From: Calamus simplicifolius
Taxonomy: Eukaryota > Streptophyta > Magnoliopsida > Arecales > Arecaceae
Length of the DNA: 64,000 bases
Assembly: GCA_900491605.1 (NCBI GenBank)
Contig: UESW01004259.1
Span: 177,321-241,320, forward strand
Reading direction: 5' to 3'
Shown here: in pieces, positions 10,125 to 22,260 of the stretch
How positions within the stretch are numbered: the stretch's first letter is position 1
Layout: each line of letters starts with the position of its first letter
The notes under the pieces: generated by a model
What the model saw: the letters and a program-made list of their open reading frames with translations, nothing else
What the model was told of the DNA's origin: nothing
Databases searched by the model: none
Translations under genes and position numbers: made by a program

Positions 10125-10598
10125 TTAACTTGTTGTTATTATTAACGTTTTGCATTCAAATGATTTATGACCCTTTTCATTACATTTGAAACAAGTTATA
10201 TTACTTTGGTTGGCTTTTATAAAAATATTCTTTAAAGATTTTTGTTTCCTTAATGTGTTATACCCTAAACCTGCTTTGTCAAAAACAGCTTTTTGACTAT
10301 CTAAAATCATATTTAGTTTAGTTGAGCTTAAGTAAATTTTTCAACAATGTCTTTATATTTTTTAACATCTTTCTTTAATAATCATTTCTTTAGAGATTGA
10401 TTCTTTTTCTAAAGCTAGGGTTTCTAATTGAACTTTTAAATCTTTTGTTGAGTTTTTAGTTTCAGATTTCAATAAATCTATTTCTTGATTAATATTTTCT
10501 CTTTCTTTCCTAAGTTCTTCTTTTTCATTAGTTAAGTTCTTAACTTCTAAAGCTAATTCATTTTTACTTTTAGTTAAGCTAATATTATCATTTTTCAA
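10125..10598 (-). pseudogene. Sirevirus extended Gag tail: coiled coil and second zinc knuckle
   Basis: 10598-10362 encodes a highly charged Leu/Lys/Glu helix (NELALEVKNLTNEKEELRKE and onward) with heptad-like spacing, most likely a coiled coil. 10310-10125 carries a CCHC zinc knuckle, CFKCNEKGHKSFEC. Sirevirus Gag proteins are known for long C-terminal coiled coils, and some bind LC8-like host proteins. A frameshift lies between the two pieces and another separates them from the first gag ORF. Confidence 0.75.
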
Positions 10599-10697
10599 AA
10601 CTTATTCTTCTTTTTCAAAGATTTAAAATCAATCATAAGTTCATTGAAAGCCTCAAACATTTCATCAAATGTAAATTCATCATTTGAGTTTTCGAAC

Positions 10698-11780
10698 TTA
10701 CCTCATTGTCATTGTCGTCGTTGTTGGCCATGAAGCAGATATTGGCAACTTCCTTTTGTTCATTTTCTTCGATGAGGAAGATTCATCAGACCATGTTGCC
10801 ATGTATGCTTTCTTCTTTTTCTTGTAGGCCTTTTTCAGCAAAGGACAATCATATTTAAAGTGCCCTGGCTTTTTGCACTCATAACATACTAAGGGCTCTT
10901 TTTCTTTTTCTTTCTCCTTGTCCTTTTTCTTATCCTTTTCTCCATCAAATCTTGCTCCAAATTTCTTTTTATGGAAGGGCCTTTTTCTCATAAACTTTCT
11001 GAATTTTTTGGCCAAGAGAGCAGTTTCCTCATCATCTTCATCATTACTTTCACTGCTGCTCTCTTCCATTTCTGCAGTCTTGAGGGCAAGAGTTTTCTTC
11101 CTTTTTGTTTCCTCCTCAACATGCTGCTTCATCGTCAGCTCGTGGGTCATTAAGGATCCTAGAAGCTCCTCTAAAGGTAGTGCATTGAGGTCCTTTGCTT
11201 CTTGGATGGCAGTGACTTTTGCTTCCCACGCTCTTGGTAGTGACCTAAGAATTTTGCGCACAAGGTCAGCATTAGAATAAATTCTACCAAGACTCTTTAA
11301 ACCATTCACAATATCGGTGAATCTAGTGAACATGCATGTGATGGTTTCAGTTTGTTCCATTGTAAACAATTCGTATTTATGAACCAAAATATTTATTTTT
11401 GATTCCTTAACTTGGTTTGTTCCTTCATGAGTTATTTCCAACCTATCCCAAATTTCTTTTGCGGAATTACATGTTGAGATACGGTTGAATTCATTAGAGT
11501 CTAAGGAACAATATAAGATATTAATGGCTTTAGCATTTAGTTGCGCCATTCTCCTATCATTATCATTCCAATCCCTTTCGGGCTTAGGAACAATAGTGCC
11601 ATCAATAAGGTGTGTGGGTGTACTAGGTCCATTTATTATTACTCCCCACAATTCATAATCCGAAGCTTGAATGAATATTCTCATTCTAGCTTTCCAATAT
11701 GAATAGTTGGTTCCATTAAATAAAGGAGGTCGATTCGTAGAATGACCTTCAGCAAAACATGAACCATTTTGTGTTGCCAT
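10698..11780 (-). CDS. Sirevirus Gag (N-terminal 360 residues)
   Basis: Starts MATQNGSCFAEG, 49 nt downstream of the PBS. It holds PPLFNGTNYSYWKARM (DUF4219-type start), the UBN2/gag-polypeptide core (SAKEIWDRLEITHEGTNQVK, MFTRFTDIVNGLKSLGR, LRSLPRAWEAKVTAIQEAKD), an acidic Ser-rich stretch, a Lys-rich stretch and a zinc knuckle CYECKKPGHFKYDC at about residues 299-312. Gag forms the virus-like particle in the cytoplasm and binds RNA. The end, rich in Thr and Met, looks frameshifted, because the typical continuation (extended tail) resumes at 10598 in another frame. Otherwise this part of the ORF is intact. Confidence 0.9.
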   Translation of the reverse strand: MATQNGSCFAEGHSTNRPPLFNGTNYSYWKARMRIFIQASDYELWGVIINGPSTPTHLIDGTIVPKPERDWNDNDRRMAQLNAKAINILYCSLDSNEFNRISTCNSAKEIWDRLEITHEGTNQVKESKINILVHKYELFTMEQTETITCMFTRFTDIVNGLKSLGRIYSNADLVRKILRSLPRAWEAKVTAIQEAKDLNALPLEELLGSLMTHELTMKQHVEEETKRKKTLALKTAEMEESSSESNDEDDEETALLAKKFRKFMRKRPFHKKKFGARFDGEKDKKKDKEKEKEKEPLVCYECKKPGHFKYDCPLLKKAYKKKKKAYMATWSDESSSSKKMNKRKLPISASWPTTTTMTMR

Positions 11781-11828
11781 AAGGATCTTTAGCCCTTGAT
11801 CGTGAGATCAAATTCTAAATGAGCACTT

Positions 11829-11840
11829 GCTCTGATACCA
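11829..11840 (-). promoter_or_regulatory. Sirevirus primer binding site
   Basis: On the minus strand TGGTATCAGAGC, complementary to the 3' end of plant initiator tRNA-Met, starts two bases after the 5' LTR end at 11843. It primes minus-strand cDNA. Confidence 0.95.
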
Positions 11841-11842
11841 AT

Positions 11843-13295
11843 TGTTGGCCCAGATGGCAACCCAAGAGGGGGGGGGGTGAATTGGGTCTTTTAAAAATTA
11901 GCCCCTTTTTAAAATAGTTTGCTTGTGATTAATGAGTGCAAATGCAAGATAACTATAGAGATAGATAAAGAGACAATGAGGCACTGCAAACACCAAAGAT
12001 TTTATAGTGGTTCGGTGTATTCAACACCTACGTCCACTCCCAAAATTCACTTGGGTCCACACTATAATCTCTCTAGATTACAGCCGAGTTATTTTCCAAG
12101 CTCACAACTCAAACTTGTTGTTTTACCGGGTGCACAACGAACCCAGCTGGTTTTACTCGGGCTTACCAGCACAAAACCCTACACGTTATTTTTCATGGGC
12201 TCACAACTAACCCAAGCTTAAACCGAGGTAAAACTACCTCCTCTAGTTCAATCCCCAGATTGAACTAGGAAAAAATAAGATGAGTATTGTGTGTGAATAC
12301 AAAGCTCCTCAATGAGCAAATATACAAATTAAGAATAATAAGGTTAAGAAAAGCCTGATTTGTAGATAGGTTGGCTTTTGATCTTTTCTTTTCTTCTTTT
12401 CTTCTTCTCCTTGCTAGATTGAATCAAGCCTCAGCTCCGATTCTTCGCGGTTGAAGCAGTTGAGAAGGGTTGAAAAGCAAGAAACGAATCTCCTTTCTCC
12501 AAGTTGCGAAATCCTCCAAGACTTCGATTTGAACGCTTTGGAATCCTCTTGGGCCTTTTGGAGTGGAGTGGATTTGAGCTAGAAGGTTTTCCTTTCAAGA
12601 TTCAAGCTCACGGATTTTTGAAGTGGGATTTGTCTATCTCAGATTTTCTCTTTGTTTTTCAGATTTTCTGTTTTTCTCTATTTTTTTTTTTTTTTGAACA
12701 ATAGACTCCCCTTCTTATAGATTTCTTTTACACCTCTTTTGAATAAAACTATCCGTTGGAGTGTACCTTCTATCAAAATATATCCGTTAGAAATGAGTAA
12801 AAATAGAAAAGTTACCGTTAGAGCTGATCTGGCAACTTCGTTTTTCGTTCCAGGTGGATTGGAGTCGACTCTAACTTTTCTGGAGTTGGCTCTAGCTCGA
12901 GGCATTTTAAACTGATATTTTCGGAGTCGTCTCTGGCTTTTCTGGGGTCGACAAGAACCTTTTCCGGAGTCGACTCTAACTTACCCGGAGTCGACTCTAG
13001 GTTGGAGCCAGAAAACTCGACTTTCTGCTTCATCTGTGAGAGTCGACCCTAACAGTCTCGGAGTCGACTCTAATGACCGTGCCAGTTCCGGAGTCGGCTC
13101 TGTGATTCTCGGAGTCGACTCTAATGTCTACAATTCTTACCTAGACATTAGATTCGATCCAGAATACATTGTACCTCTTGATTTTGATCTTTCAAAAGTC
13201 TTATAGGCTGAAACACTAAATCGAAATCATCAGAGCCTTCAAAAATTATACTCAAATAGTTTTGTTAATCATCAAAATCATCAATTGGGTCAACA
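11843..13295 (-). repeat. Sirevirus 5' LTR
   Basis: 1453 bp, ends TGTTGG...CAACA on +, and matches 3081-4504 end to end. The palindrome cluster lies at about 12860-13125. The TATA box is degraded here (minus TATAAGAAGG near 12717). The G-run after CCCAAGA and the T-run near 12680-12696 differ in length between the two LTRs. Confidence 0.93.
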
Positions 13296-13302
13296 GAAAG
13301 AA

Positions 13303-15503
13303 TGTGAGCCTTGTTTCCCCTGCGGTACCACCCGCGTGCATTACGTGGGCGGTGCCCGTCGGTCAAGGAAGAGGGGCGCGTTAGCACCCCTCTTCATACG
13401 AGCAGCAGGGGAGGGCTGGTCCTTCCCTCGCCGCTATAAATGTGAAGGGAGAGGGGAGTCTCTCCCTCCATCTATCACTATAAACCATTAGGTATTTTTT
13501 CCCCCCCCCCCTCATCTTTGAATTCACAGTGATGGAGAAACAGAGAGAGAGAATGGGAGAGAGGCGGCCCTTCTTCATGGAACCAAGCCGGTTCACGGCT
13601 TGGTTCGGGCCCAACGGAGTGCCCGCCGGCTCGCCAGGCCCGGGCTATGACTGGCGACCTCCACCGGGGCCGGGGCAGCGTCCGGTGGAGGTCTGGTCGG
13701 CCGTGGTGGCCGATCGTGCCACTGGCACGGGTAACAGCCGCAGAAAGAACATAAGAGAAAGAGAGAGATTGAGGGAGAAATAGAGGAGAGGGAGTGCGGC
13801 TGTAGTGGCAGTCGGCTTCAGGCCGACCGTTGGCGGCCGGGCCCCCTCTGGGGAGTGGCCGGCGGTGGCCCTGGCCGTCGGCACAAATCTTCCCTATTTC
13901 GGACCAAACGGGGGAGAAAGGGGAGCGGGCCCTGTTGGGCCGTTCTCCTTTTGGGCCCTGCTAGGTCGGCTCACGAGCAATTTTTGGGCCACGATTTGGA
14001 CCCCGTATTGGGTTAAAATGGAAAAATAAAAATATGCCCCGGATCAGTGTTGATCCTAGTTTCTTGTGGTATTTTTATTTTTTTATTTGGGCTTATATAT
14101 TGAGAGATATTCAAGCCCCAAGTTGGCCCCGAGATTAAACTGGGTAGAGTTAAAAGCTATTTTGATATGCTAATTTTGGGGACTAAAAATTGGGAAATTA
14201 ATGCTATAGGTACCCAGGAGCTTAAATAGCCAAATTACATTTTTTGGATTAGCTCCAGAAGGTAAGTAAGTTAATTATTATAATTTTCATAAATTATTAA
14301 AATATGAAAATTATGTATTTAAATGCTATATTGATATATATGCATTATTTAAAAAATAAGAAAAAGGATTGGTACTCTTATTTGCAAATGAGCATTTACT
14401 ATGATTAGTTTATTATTTATCATATTTTATAAATAATTGGGTATCTATGTGGACAACTGATCAATTGGCATGACCTTTGAAATCGTTAAAGATTTTATAA
14501 ATATACATGTGTATTTGACATGTTTAATTCACTGTAATTATGAAAAGTATATGGATTGCATTTTGCAATGATACATGCTATTTGGCAAATGTGACATGAA
14601 AATGATACTTTGTGTATATGATAATATGTCCCACCATGGTCCGCTATGATATGATATGTTGTGATATGTTGCATAACTCACTTGGCACCGGGACCCAACT
14701 CCATAGGAGGGTATATAGAAAACACACACCCAGAAGGTGTACTGTGATAGGATATGGCAATATTATGCCACATGGCACCAGGACCCATCTCCATAGGGGG
14801 TATATGGAGAACACACTCTTGGGGTATGTTGTAGCCGGATATGGTAGGATGTGAGTTTATGATACTGGTTCTAGGACTCTGACTCCTAGGGGATATTTAT
14901 GGAGAATACATCCGAGGGGGATGTTACACCCAAGGGGGTGTTCTATGTACATAGTGTGTGTCCATGGGACATTGGTATAAAAATACATTTTTACATGCTA
15001 TTTACAATGATACAGTGGTTTTATTTTGAAATTGCTTATTCTTGAAATGCTATATATAGCAATTGCTTCCAAAATTATTTTGAGCATATGATGCATGTTT
15101 TGATAACATGGTAAAATGTTTTGAAACATGAAAGCTTGGCAGATGTTTATTATGAAAAATTTGAGTGATTACATTATATTATAGTTGGCTTCTTATTGAG
15201 TGTGAGCTCATTTAAATCTTACAATATTTTTCAGAGGCACAGAACTGAAGATAGAAATATGGGGTAGTTGGAGCAGCCATCAGAGTAACCTACATCTAAT
15301 ACTTTGTGTAGCCTCATTGAATTATGTATTTTGGTCATGTAGCCTAAAACCTATGATTATGGTTTGTATTAAGAACAATTTGAATTTGGATGATATAGTT
15401 ATTACCCCTCCTTATATTAAATGTTAAATTTTGGGATGCCTTGCATGCCAGGCATGCGGTGGGTTGCCACCCCTAGATCCAATATAGGGTCTGCGGCATG
15501 ACA
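13303..15503 (+). repeat. 3' LTR of the Tekay-like element
   Basis: Starts TGTGAGCC two bases after the polypurine tract remnant and ends GCGGCATGACA. About 2.2 kb. It is GC-rich at first (13300-14000), with a likely TATA box CTATAAAT at 13434-13441, then AT-rich. A tandem pair of about 90-bp units begins at GGCACC 14684 and 14774, with a third diverged unit to about 14960. The right-hand flank GTGCT (15504-15508) is the expected target-duplication copy; its partner is outside the window. The end was chosen by the TG...CA rule and the change of sequence character, so a few bases of error are possible. Confidence 0.75.
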
Positions 15504-16477
15504 GTGCTATAACCTGATGGAGAGATGTGAGTGAAAATTAAACCAAGGGGCTGAGCTAAATGAAAGGTTCAGACCCTGGTCTTGTGAATCTAAATAGTTA
15601 TGCAATTTAGTCTTGTGAAATTGCATGGTCGGTGTAGTAGAACTCATTGTCCATGCATAGTGGCTGCATTAGAATAGGGTTATGCAATTTCCTAAATACC
15701 CTAAATAAAAATCTTTGCCATAAGGACCAACTAGATGGTCATTGATCATGTTGTGACAAAATCTAGTACTACAGCTAGATGAATGAGAGATAATATATAC
15801 ATACATATACACATAGATAATACATACAAACATACATACATAATTACATAAAATTATATTAATTTTGGCTTTTCTTGACCAATTGTGCATGTATGTATAA
15901 GATATAGTTATGATACTGTATATTTAAGAGGTCATACTATATAGGCAAACACTTTTCAAACATTTCAATTTTCATATACCAACATCTTAGACCATGAAAA
16001 TTATATGTAATCATTTAGCTTACATTTTTTGTTTACAATGTTTGATTTTTCAATTATTTATTTATTTATCATTATATGTGTTATGATGCATAGCGAGAAG
16101 ATAGAAAAAGACTTCCCAAAATGGATCTTTTAAAGATCTCATGGAGCATCACTTATTGGAAGATCATTATAAAACAAAAGACCTCCTCAATCCACAATCT
16201 AGGTACCTTGTTTTCACTAAGGTTAATTGTCGAGGGGATGGCATAGGAAGATGAAAAGGTAGGTATTCTCTCTCTAATAATTTCTTTTCCACACCCTTAT
16301 CCTCATTCTTACTCTCATATCCTAAATGTGTTCATAGAATAGAGGGGGAAGAAGGAAGTTTTATGGGCAGTTTATGACAATTATGAAAACCAACACAATA
16401 ACTCCTTTGGATCCAATATAAAGGGTTTGAGTTAAGATTGGGCTAGCCCATCATGTATGCTTAATCAAGACCTAACA
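15504..16477 (-). repeat. AT-rich stretch ending in probable 3' LTR of a copia relic
   Basis: The right end CCTAACA (16471-16477) with TCTCCCACTCG beyond it reads on the minus strand as a polypurine tract CGAGTGGGAGA followed by an LTR start TGTTAGG. That marks the 3' LTR of the - strand copia relic to the right. The left border of this LTR cannot be fixed, so part of 15504-16000 may be ordinary spacer. No gene seen. Confidence 0.5.
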
Positions 16478-19400
16478 TCTCCCACTCGCACATCATGGGT
16501 TTAACTCTAATCAATCAACGTATCCTCATCCTACATTCATTCTTAAAATATATTTTACTAGTAAATGGATCGTACGAGCTACAAGCACTTCAATACTTGA
16601 GAGTACAACTTCAGAAGCTCTATGTACATATTAGGGATAACATAGTTGCTATATCCTTTTAAAAGATCTTAGTATGCCCTAAACCTATTTTGTTACATCT
16701 ATCTAAGTATCTCTAATCCTTCTTAATAAAGTCATACTTAACTATCTTATCTAATTATGTCAAAAGCCACTATTAAGACATATATCTGGTCAATCAATGA
16801 ATACATACTCTAGATATAAGCAAAATAATATTTCCTTTGCCCTTATACGACTTTGAAATAGACTAAATATTTTTCTAGACTTATCCCACAAGACTGAATT
16901 ACTAATAATCTATTGGTAACATATTAAACTAGCAATCATCGATCTAGCTCTTTAGGATAAATAAAGTCACTTATGGTACCATATGAGACTATTTTGCCTC
17001 AAAAGTCTTACACAAGGATCTATTCACTCACTTCCTTTTTGTTGTTTATTCTAGTACATAGTATGAATCACATGCTATGGTGTAATTTTTCTTTTATCGA
17101 GCTTATGCCTTACTATAATTATATACCATATAGATCTTAGTTTAGTTAATATCCAGTGGCTAACTTGAATCCTCCAAGTGCTTGCAATCCTTTAGTGCCA
17201 ATTAAGACCTTGCATTTGACTTTATATAGGTTATATGGACAATGAGATATTCATATTTAGCCTTTATATTAATTTATCATCGAGAATTCATCTTGATCAT
17301 CCATCAAGATTACTTATTAGTTAAGCTATCTATGCTCTTATAATGTTGTAGTTTTAATTTATCTCATCTTTGCTTGCTTAGTAACTACCAAAGGTGATTA
17401 TTTATGTGAGAGGGCCAATCATCGACGTTTGTGACATACCTTTAATAATGTCTATATATGTATATACTAGTTTCCTACCAATCACATAAGTGTCTATCAC
17501 ACAGGTGATATGGGTTTGATCCCAAATGACGATGCTAATTTTCAATATACAAAAGTCATTGTAGTTCAACTACATAAAATTTCCTAATGTACACAATCGT
17601 AGAGATCCAACATGCAATATATACAAATCTTTAGAGATAGGTTTGGTAAGATGATCAGCAACCTTCCAATGTATATAAATATAATTTATGATTTCTTCTT
17701 TTGCACCATTATATCCCTCACAAAATTATATTTAGTATCAATGTGCTAAATTTTTTAATGATACTCGGGATACTTCGTATAGGAAATAATTAGTTTCCTA
17801 TTGCCTATACGAAAATCCTTAGTGACAACTCCAAAATAATGCAAGAATCTTTTGATCCAAATAGCCTCTTGCACTATTATTGGAGATGCCACAACTCAGA
17901 CTCCTTGTAGATAAAGAAGCTATATAAATTTGCTTCTTATTGCTCTAGAAACTGGAATCGTTATTTGGCAAGAATATATATGTTACAGTTAGTTTGGGCT
18001 CATCTAGGTCTCCACCCTAATCGACATCGATATAGCTAATTAAGTATAAATCACCTCTCTAGAAACAAAAGAAATAGCCTACAATGCCTTTTAGATATTG
18101 CATAATCCTTTTAACCGCTATCCAATGTTTTGGTCCTAGATTAGACTGATATTGGCTCGCCAACCCTATGGTTTAGTAAATATCGAGCCTAATGCAAATT
18201 ATAGTGTAGCTTTCATAGGCACTAGAATAGAGAACTTTTGCTATTTGACTTAATTCATCAAGATTGTTTAAGCATAACTTTAAGCTCAAGCCTTTATCCT
18301 TTGCAATGGAAACATTAATATGTTTGCAATTATGGCTCTTGTGATAGAGCAAAAAGCCTCCTTAAGCAATCTCTTAAAATTTTTAACTTCAAGTACATAA
18401 GCTACCTCACCCATGCCCTTCATTTTGAAATTCAAGGACAATTATTTTTAATAATGACTAAAAACTCCTTACTATCCCCAATTAACAAAATAACATTAGT
18501 GTAAAGGGATAGCATTGCAAAACTATCCTTTGAACCCTTAACATGCACAGTGATTTTTATCAATCATTATAAGCTCATAATAAATTATAGCTTAATGAAA
18601 TCTTAGGTACTATTATTTGGATGATTGTTTTGAAATATATATTAATCTTTAGAATTTGCAAACTTTATGCTCTTGGCCATTCACTATGAAACCTTCTGGT
18701 TTTTTAATGTAGATTTTTTCATCCAGTCCTTTGATAAAAAATATTATCTTAATATTCATTTGGTGTAACTCTAAATCTAAATAAGTTATATATAGCTAGG
18801 ATCAAGCAAATAAGGGTAAACCTCACTACCATAAAGAAGGCTTCATTATAATCTATGCTCTTTCGTTGAGCATAGCCTTTTGCTACAAGGCAAGTCTAAT
18901 ATCTTTCAATTGTCCCATCCGCCTTGCCTTTAATCTTAAGATTCCATTTATTTCCAATAGCTTTGCATCCAAATGGGAGATCAACCAAGTTTCAAACATA
19001 ATTTGATGCCATTGACTCTATTTCTTCTTCCATTGCTTTTCTCCATTCATCATTAGTGAGGCATGAGAGAGCCTCTATCACCATTTTTGGCTTATCATTA
19101 TCTTATGAAACAATCATAAATGCCTCCCCCTTAATCTAAAAATAATAATGAGGTATACTTTTATGGATATTTCTATGCAATTGAGCATCCTATGGAAATA
19201 TCCATTGGATGGTGTAGTATCCTCACTTGATTCATAATGTTAAGGCAATTTTTCATTAGCCATAACTTGTTGTTTAGGAGTGTCACTAGCATTAGGATAA
19301 TTCATCTTGTGCGGATGAATATCCTTATCAATCTTACCCCTACGAAGATAATCACTCCCTAAAAATATGGCATCCCTTGATTCAAACTTAGTCACACTTC

Positions 19401-19610
19401 TATTTTCCTTCTTACCTATGAACACATCCCCTTAGCATTCAGAGTGTCTTATAAAGATACCTTTCTTCCTTCTTGGACCCAATTTTCTAGAAGGATCATA
19501 AACATAAGCAACTAACCCTAGGGTTGTAAATTGCTCAAATTAGGGTTTTTGGCTATCCATAATTCATGTGTTGAATTTAACAGTTCAATAATGCATATTT
19601 TGATGATAAC
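16478..19610 (-). pseudogene. heavily decayed copia pol (integrase tail, RT, RNase H)
   Basis: On the minus strand, from the right: STHELWIAKNPNLSNLQP (about 19590-19530), VYDPSRKLGPR, then FIGKKENRSVTKFESRDAIF (19425 onward) of the integrase tail. The RT start GCKAIGNKW and LVAKGYAQRKSIDYNEAFF lie near 18970-18840, and RNase H text near 18200-17640. Many stops interrupt it; the longest open piece is only 61 residues. It is a copia pol by domain order, truncated on the right, so gag, protease, most of integrase and the 5' LTR are missing. Lineage not assigned. Confidence 0.65.
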
Positions 19611-20390
19611 AAAATATTGATCGATAAACTAATATAATGCTTGAGTTTGTGATGATCAAATAGGTACAATAGTCAGAAAAAACCTATATATGACCAAAAT
19701 TTTATCTAGCATGTATTCAATTTGCAAAGAACTCAGATAAAATGCAAGAAGTTTAACTAAAAGAAGAATGTCAAAAGGACTACCATCTGATGCAAGAAGA
19801 TCCATAGAAAACCTTTCAACTAGTGAATTTTACTTATCCTAAGGAAACATTATAGAAATTAGGAGGAGAATAAGTGCATAAGGCTTAAAATCCTTTAAAA
19901 TTAAATTAGATTAAATTTTGGATCAACAATAAAAAAAAATCTAAAACCAGGGATGTATAGTTGATCAAATCTAAGAATGATTGATCAAAGTGAACCATAC
20001 TAAAGAACTTTCCTTAAGACAACTCTCTCGATAGGCTTACGATTGACTACTGCAATTTAGGATGCTCAACCATAAGGCTTTGATAAACCTCACAGTCATA
20101 TTTTTATTTGATAATTGGGGCTATCCTTGAGCCCCAATAACCATATTTTCCTTTGCCTATAAGATGGAGGATTTGTGGCTGATGTACATATGAAAAATAA
20201 GTTAAATTATTTAAAAAAAAATTGTGACAAGGGATTGTGAGCCTACTGTTGTGAAAATCAGTTGATACGTGAACCAACTATTGCAAAAAATCTCCGAATC
20301 TGGATCAAAAATTAGCACCCAAACTAGTGAAAAGGTAGCCATCTAGTTGCACACAAAAGAGAAAAAAATGGCATCACAAGATGGGATACA
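19569..20390 (+). repeat. LTR-like noncoding sequence, borders unclear
   Basis: The text from TGTTGAATTTAACAG at 19569, with TGATGATAACAAAAT soon after, looks like the beginning of a copia-type LTR, and it abuts the point where the copia relic is cut off. I cannot find a matching end or partner copy. No gene. The call is tentative. Confidence 0.3.
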
Positions 20391-20800
20391 TAGAGAGAGA
20401 AAATAGGTTGCAAGCCTAGAGAGAGAAAGAAATGCCTAAGAGAGAGAAAGTAGCATCCCACTAGAACTCATGCCTCCTAACCACCTAGAGAGAGAAAGAC
20501 ATGCAGATGGAAGGGAGAGCGATGCCTTTAGAGAGAGAAAATAGGAGAGCGAGCACCAGAGAGAGAAAATGCCCACCTCCTTGGATTCACGCGTCCCCTT
20601 GTAAGAGAGAGAGAAGATGCCTCCTAGAGAGAAAGTGCATGAAGTGGAGAGAGAAAGTTGCCCTTTCACCTTAGAGAAAGAAAATGGTGAGGAGAGAGAA
20701 ACCACACTTGGAGAAGAAAGAGGGGCGGCACTAGGGTTTCACACATATCTTAAAGAAAGAATGGATTGCATCTAGGGTGAGAGATGAGAGAGAAATAGTT
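20390..20800. repeat. GAGAGAAA-rich low-complexity tract
   Basis: Purine-rich repeats of AGAGAGAAA broken by short unique bits. The Ser/Leu-rich open frame on the opposite strand is only the translation of this tract. Confidence 0.8.
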
Positions 20801-22260
20801 GGGAGAAAAGAATCTTTTATTTTTTCTTTCTTACACAAACCATAGAGGCTAGGGTTTAAATAAATGGCTAAGTTAGCTTGATCCTGACTTAGAAAAACCT
20901 TCAATGGCTAACCCAATGGGATTAAGTTCATCCTAAGCCCATGTACACTCATGACTTGACTCAATCTCAAAATTCTTGGACTTACACCTAGCCAATACAA
21001 TTTAGCCCCTTCAAAGCCCATAGCCCAACATGGGCCTTGATATAACCTAGAACCTAATACTTTTTTCCCTAAGCATTTTTTGAACCCCATATTGTCTCTA
21101 GAATATATTAGCTTCAGGAACTCTTGCAGCAACATACACTGTAAAGAAGACTTCAAAGAAATGATTCAAAAGGAAAGCTTCTGTCCATCTTTTTAAGTAG
21201 AACTATGATGCAGTTAAAACAAAACAAGAAGGTATACAATGGAAATTGAACCCACGTAATTTCCAGAAACTGATTAGACAATAATAAGCAACAACTAGTG
21301 ACCTAAATTATTCATGTATAAAAAAAAATCTCATGATTAATTTTTGAATTTTATATCTGAGAGTTTCAGCTATTGACAGAATTAATGCAATATTACATGG
21401 ACTAAAACAAAATCTTCACACCTGACATGGGGGCACAGCGAACTTATCCTCAAAAATGTAGTTGAATTGATAGCTATAAAGTTTAATAGGCACATATGTC
21501 ATAGCATTTGTATAGCAGTAATGAAAAGAATGAAAAGTTTTTTTATCAGAATTTAAGTTACATTTCACCATCTTCAGTTAAGATCGGAACTGGGCTGGGT
21601 CGGGTCAAGTTGTCCTCCAGCTCAAGCCCAAGCCTGAAACTGAGCTAGTCTGAAGGACCAAATGAGCACCAAGTTCCGGTGGCTCAACATCTAGTCATCA
21701 TTGACTTGCAAATCCCACATTTGTCATGCCTCTCCAACATTATGATGACACGTTACTAGTCAGGACAAGAAACAGTGACAGCTCAACTAAATATTGGAGA
21801 CACTTGATCATATCATTACCAAGATTGACCATCCTATCTTCATATATTGCTGAAATTTAATGAATTTGTGTTATCTATGGATGGTAAGCAAGGTAAGTCA
21901 TCAGGAGCTGAACTTGGGAAACTTGAATTTAAAAGCCATCTTCATTTAGAAATGAAGGGAAATCTAGGTTATTTTCACCAACATATTTAAATTTTTTGAA
22001 ACTAGGAACAAGACCACTCTGATTCCTCAAGTCTCGTGCAAGAAGCAGTGACTTCTTAAATTATAATGATGGGGGAAGGAATAAGGGTTGGGAAGAACAC
22101 CAATAGGATGCCAAATTTTACTTCACAAAGTTGGGATAAAGAGAGAAATATATATTCTCTATTCTTAGTTGTATTATCAATATTAGTTTTTACTTCCACC
22201 AGATACAAATTATTTATAAGTTCACACATTCATAAAGAAACATAAATAAATACATAAAAC
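20801..22260. other. noncoding spacer
   Basis: AT-rich. No coding signature on either strand and no recognisable RNA gene. It may include the remainder of the LTR-like sequence to the left. Confidence 0.6.

Larger units (their letters stand above)
3081..13295 (-). mobile_element. complete Sirevirus (Ty1/copia, SIRE/Maximus lineage)
   Basis: A full-length - strand copia element, 10215 bp. Read on the minus strand it has 5' LTR 13295-11843, a PBS matching initiator tRNA-Met, gag, an extended gag tail with coiled coil, protease, integrase, RT, RNase H, an envelope-like ORF, several polypurine tracts and 3' LTR 4504-3081. LTRs start TGTTGACCC and end GGGCCAACA. The flanks are GGAAG (3076-3080) and GAAAG (13296-13300), a 5-bp target duplication with one change. 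Lineage is judged from gag type, the extra ORF, long LTRs and the repeated polypurine tracts. Frameshifts in pol and breaks in the third ORF make it defective. Confidence 0.92.
318..15503 (+). mobile_element. Tekay-like Ty3/gypsy chromovirus, 5' truncated, split by nested Sirevirus
   Basis: The visible parts are 318-3080 (RT to chromodomain, then polypurine tract) and 13296-15503 (3' LTR). The domain order RT, RNase H, integrase, chromodomain is that of Ty3/gypsy chromoviruses, and the C-terminal block ending KKYPYLF resembles the Tekay/Del lineage. Gag, protease and 5' LTR are not in the window; they should lie left of the LTR at 1-317, which interrupts RT. The Sirevirus 3081-13295 splits polypurine tract from 3' LTR with near-identical flanks GGAAG and GAAAG. 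The element carries several stops and frameshifts and cannot be autonomous. Confidence 0.85.

Noticed and set aside
11829..11840. tRNA gene hint from GCTCTGATACCA, also at 32983 and 63121
   Set aside because: These are primer binding sites complementary to the tRNA 3' end; no cloverleaf surrounds them.
13285..14029. GC-rich ORFs on both strands (up to 84 codons)
   Set aside because: They lie in the Tekay-like LTR and overlap in opposite strands; open only because of high GC.
20436..20705. Ser/Leu-rich 89-codon ORF on -
   Set aside because: Complement of the GAGAGAAA low-complexity tract.
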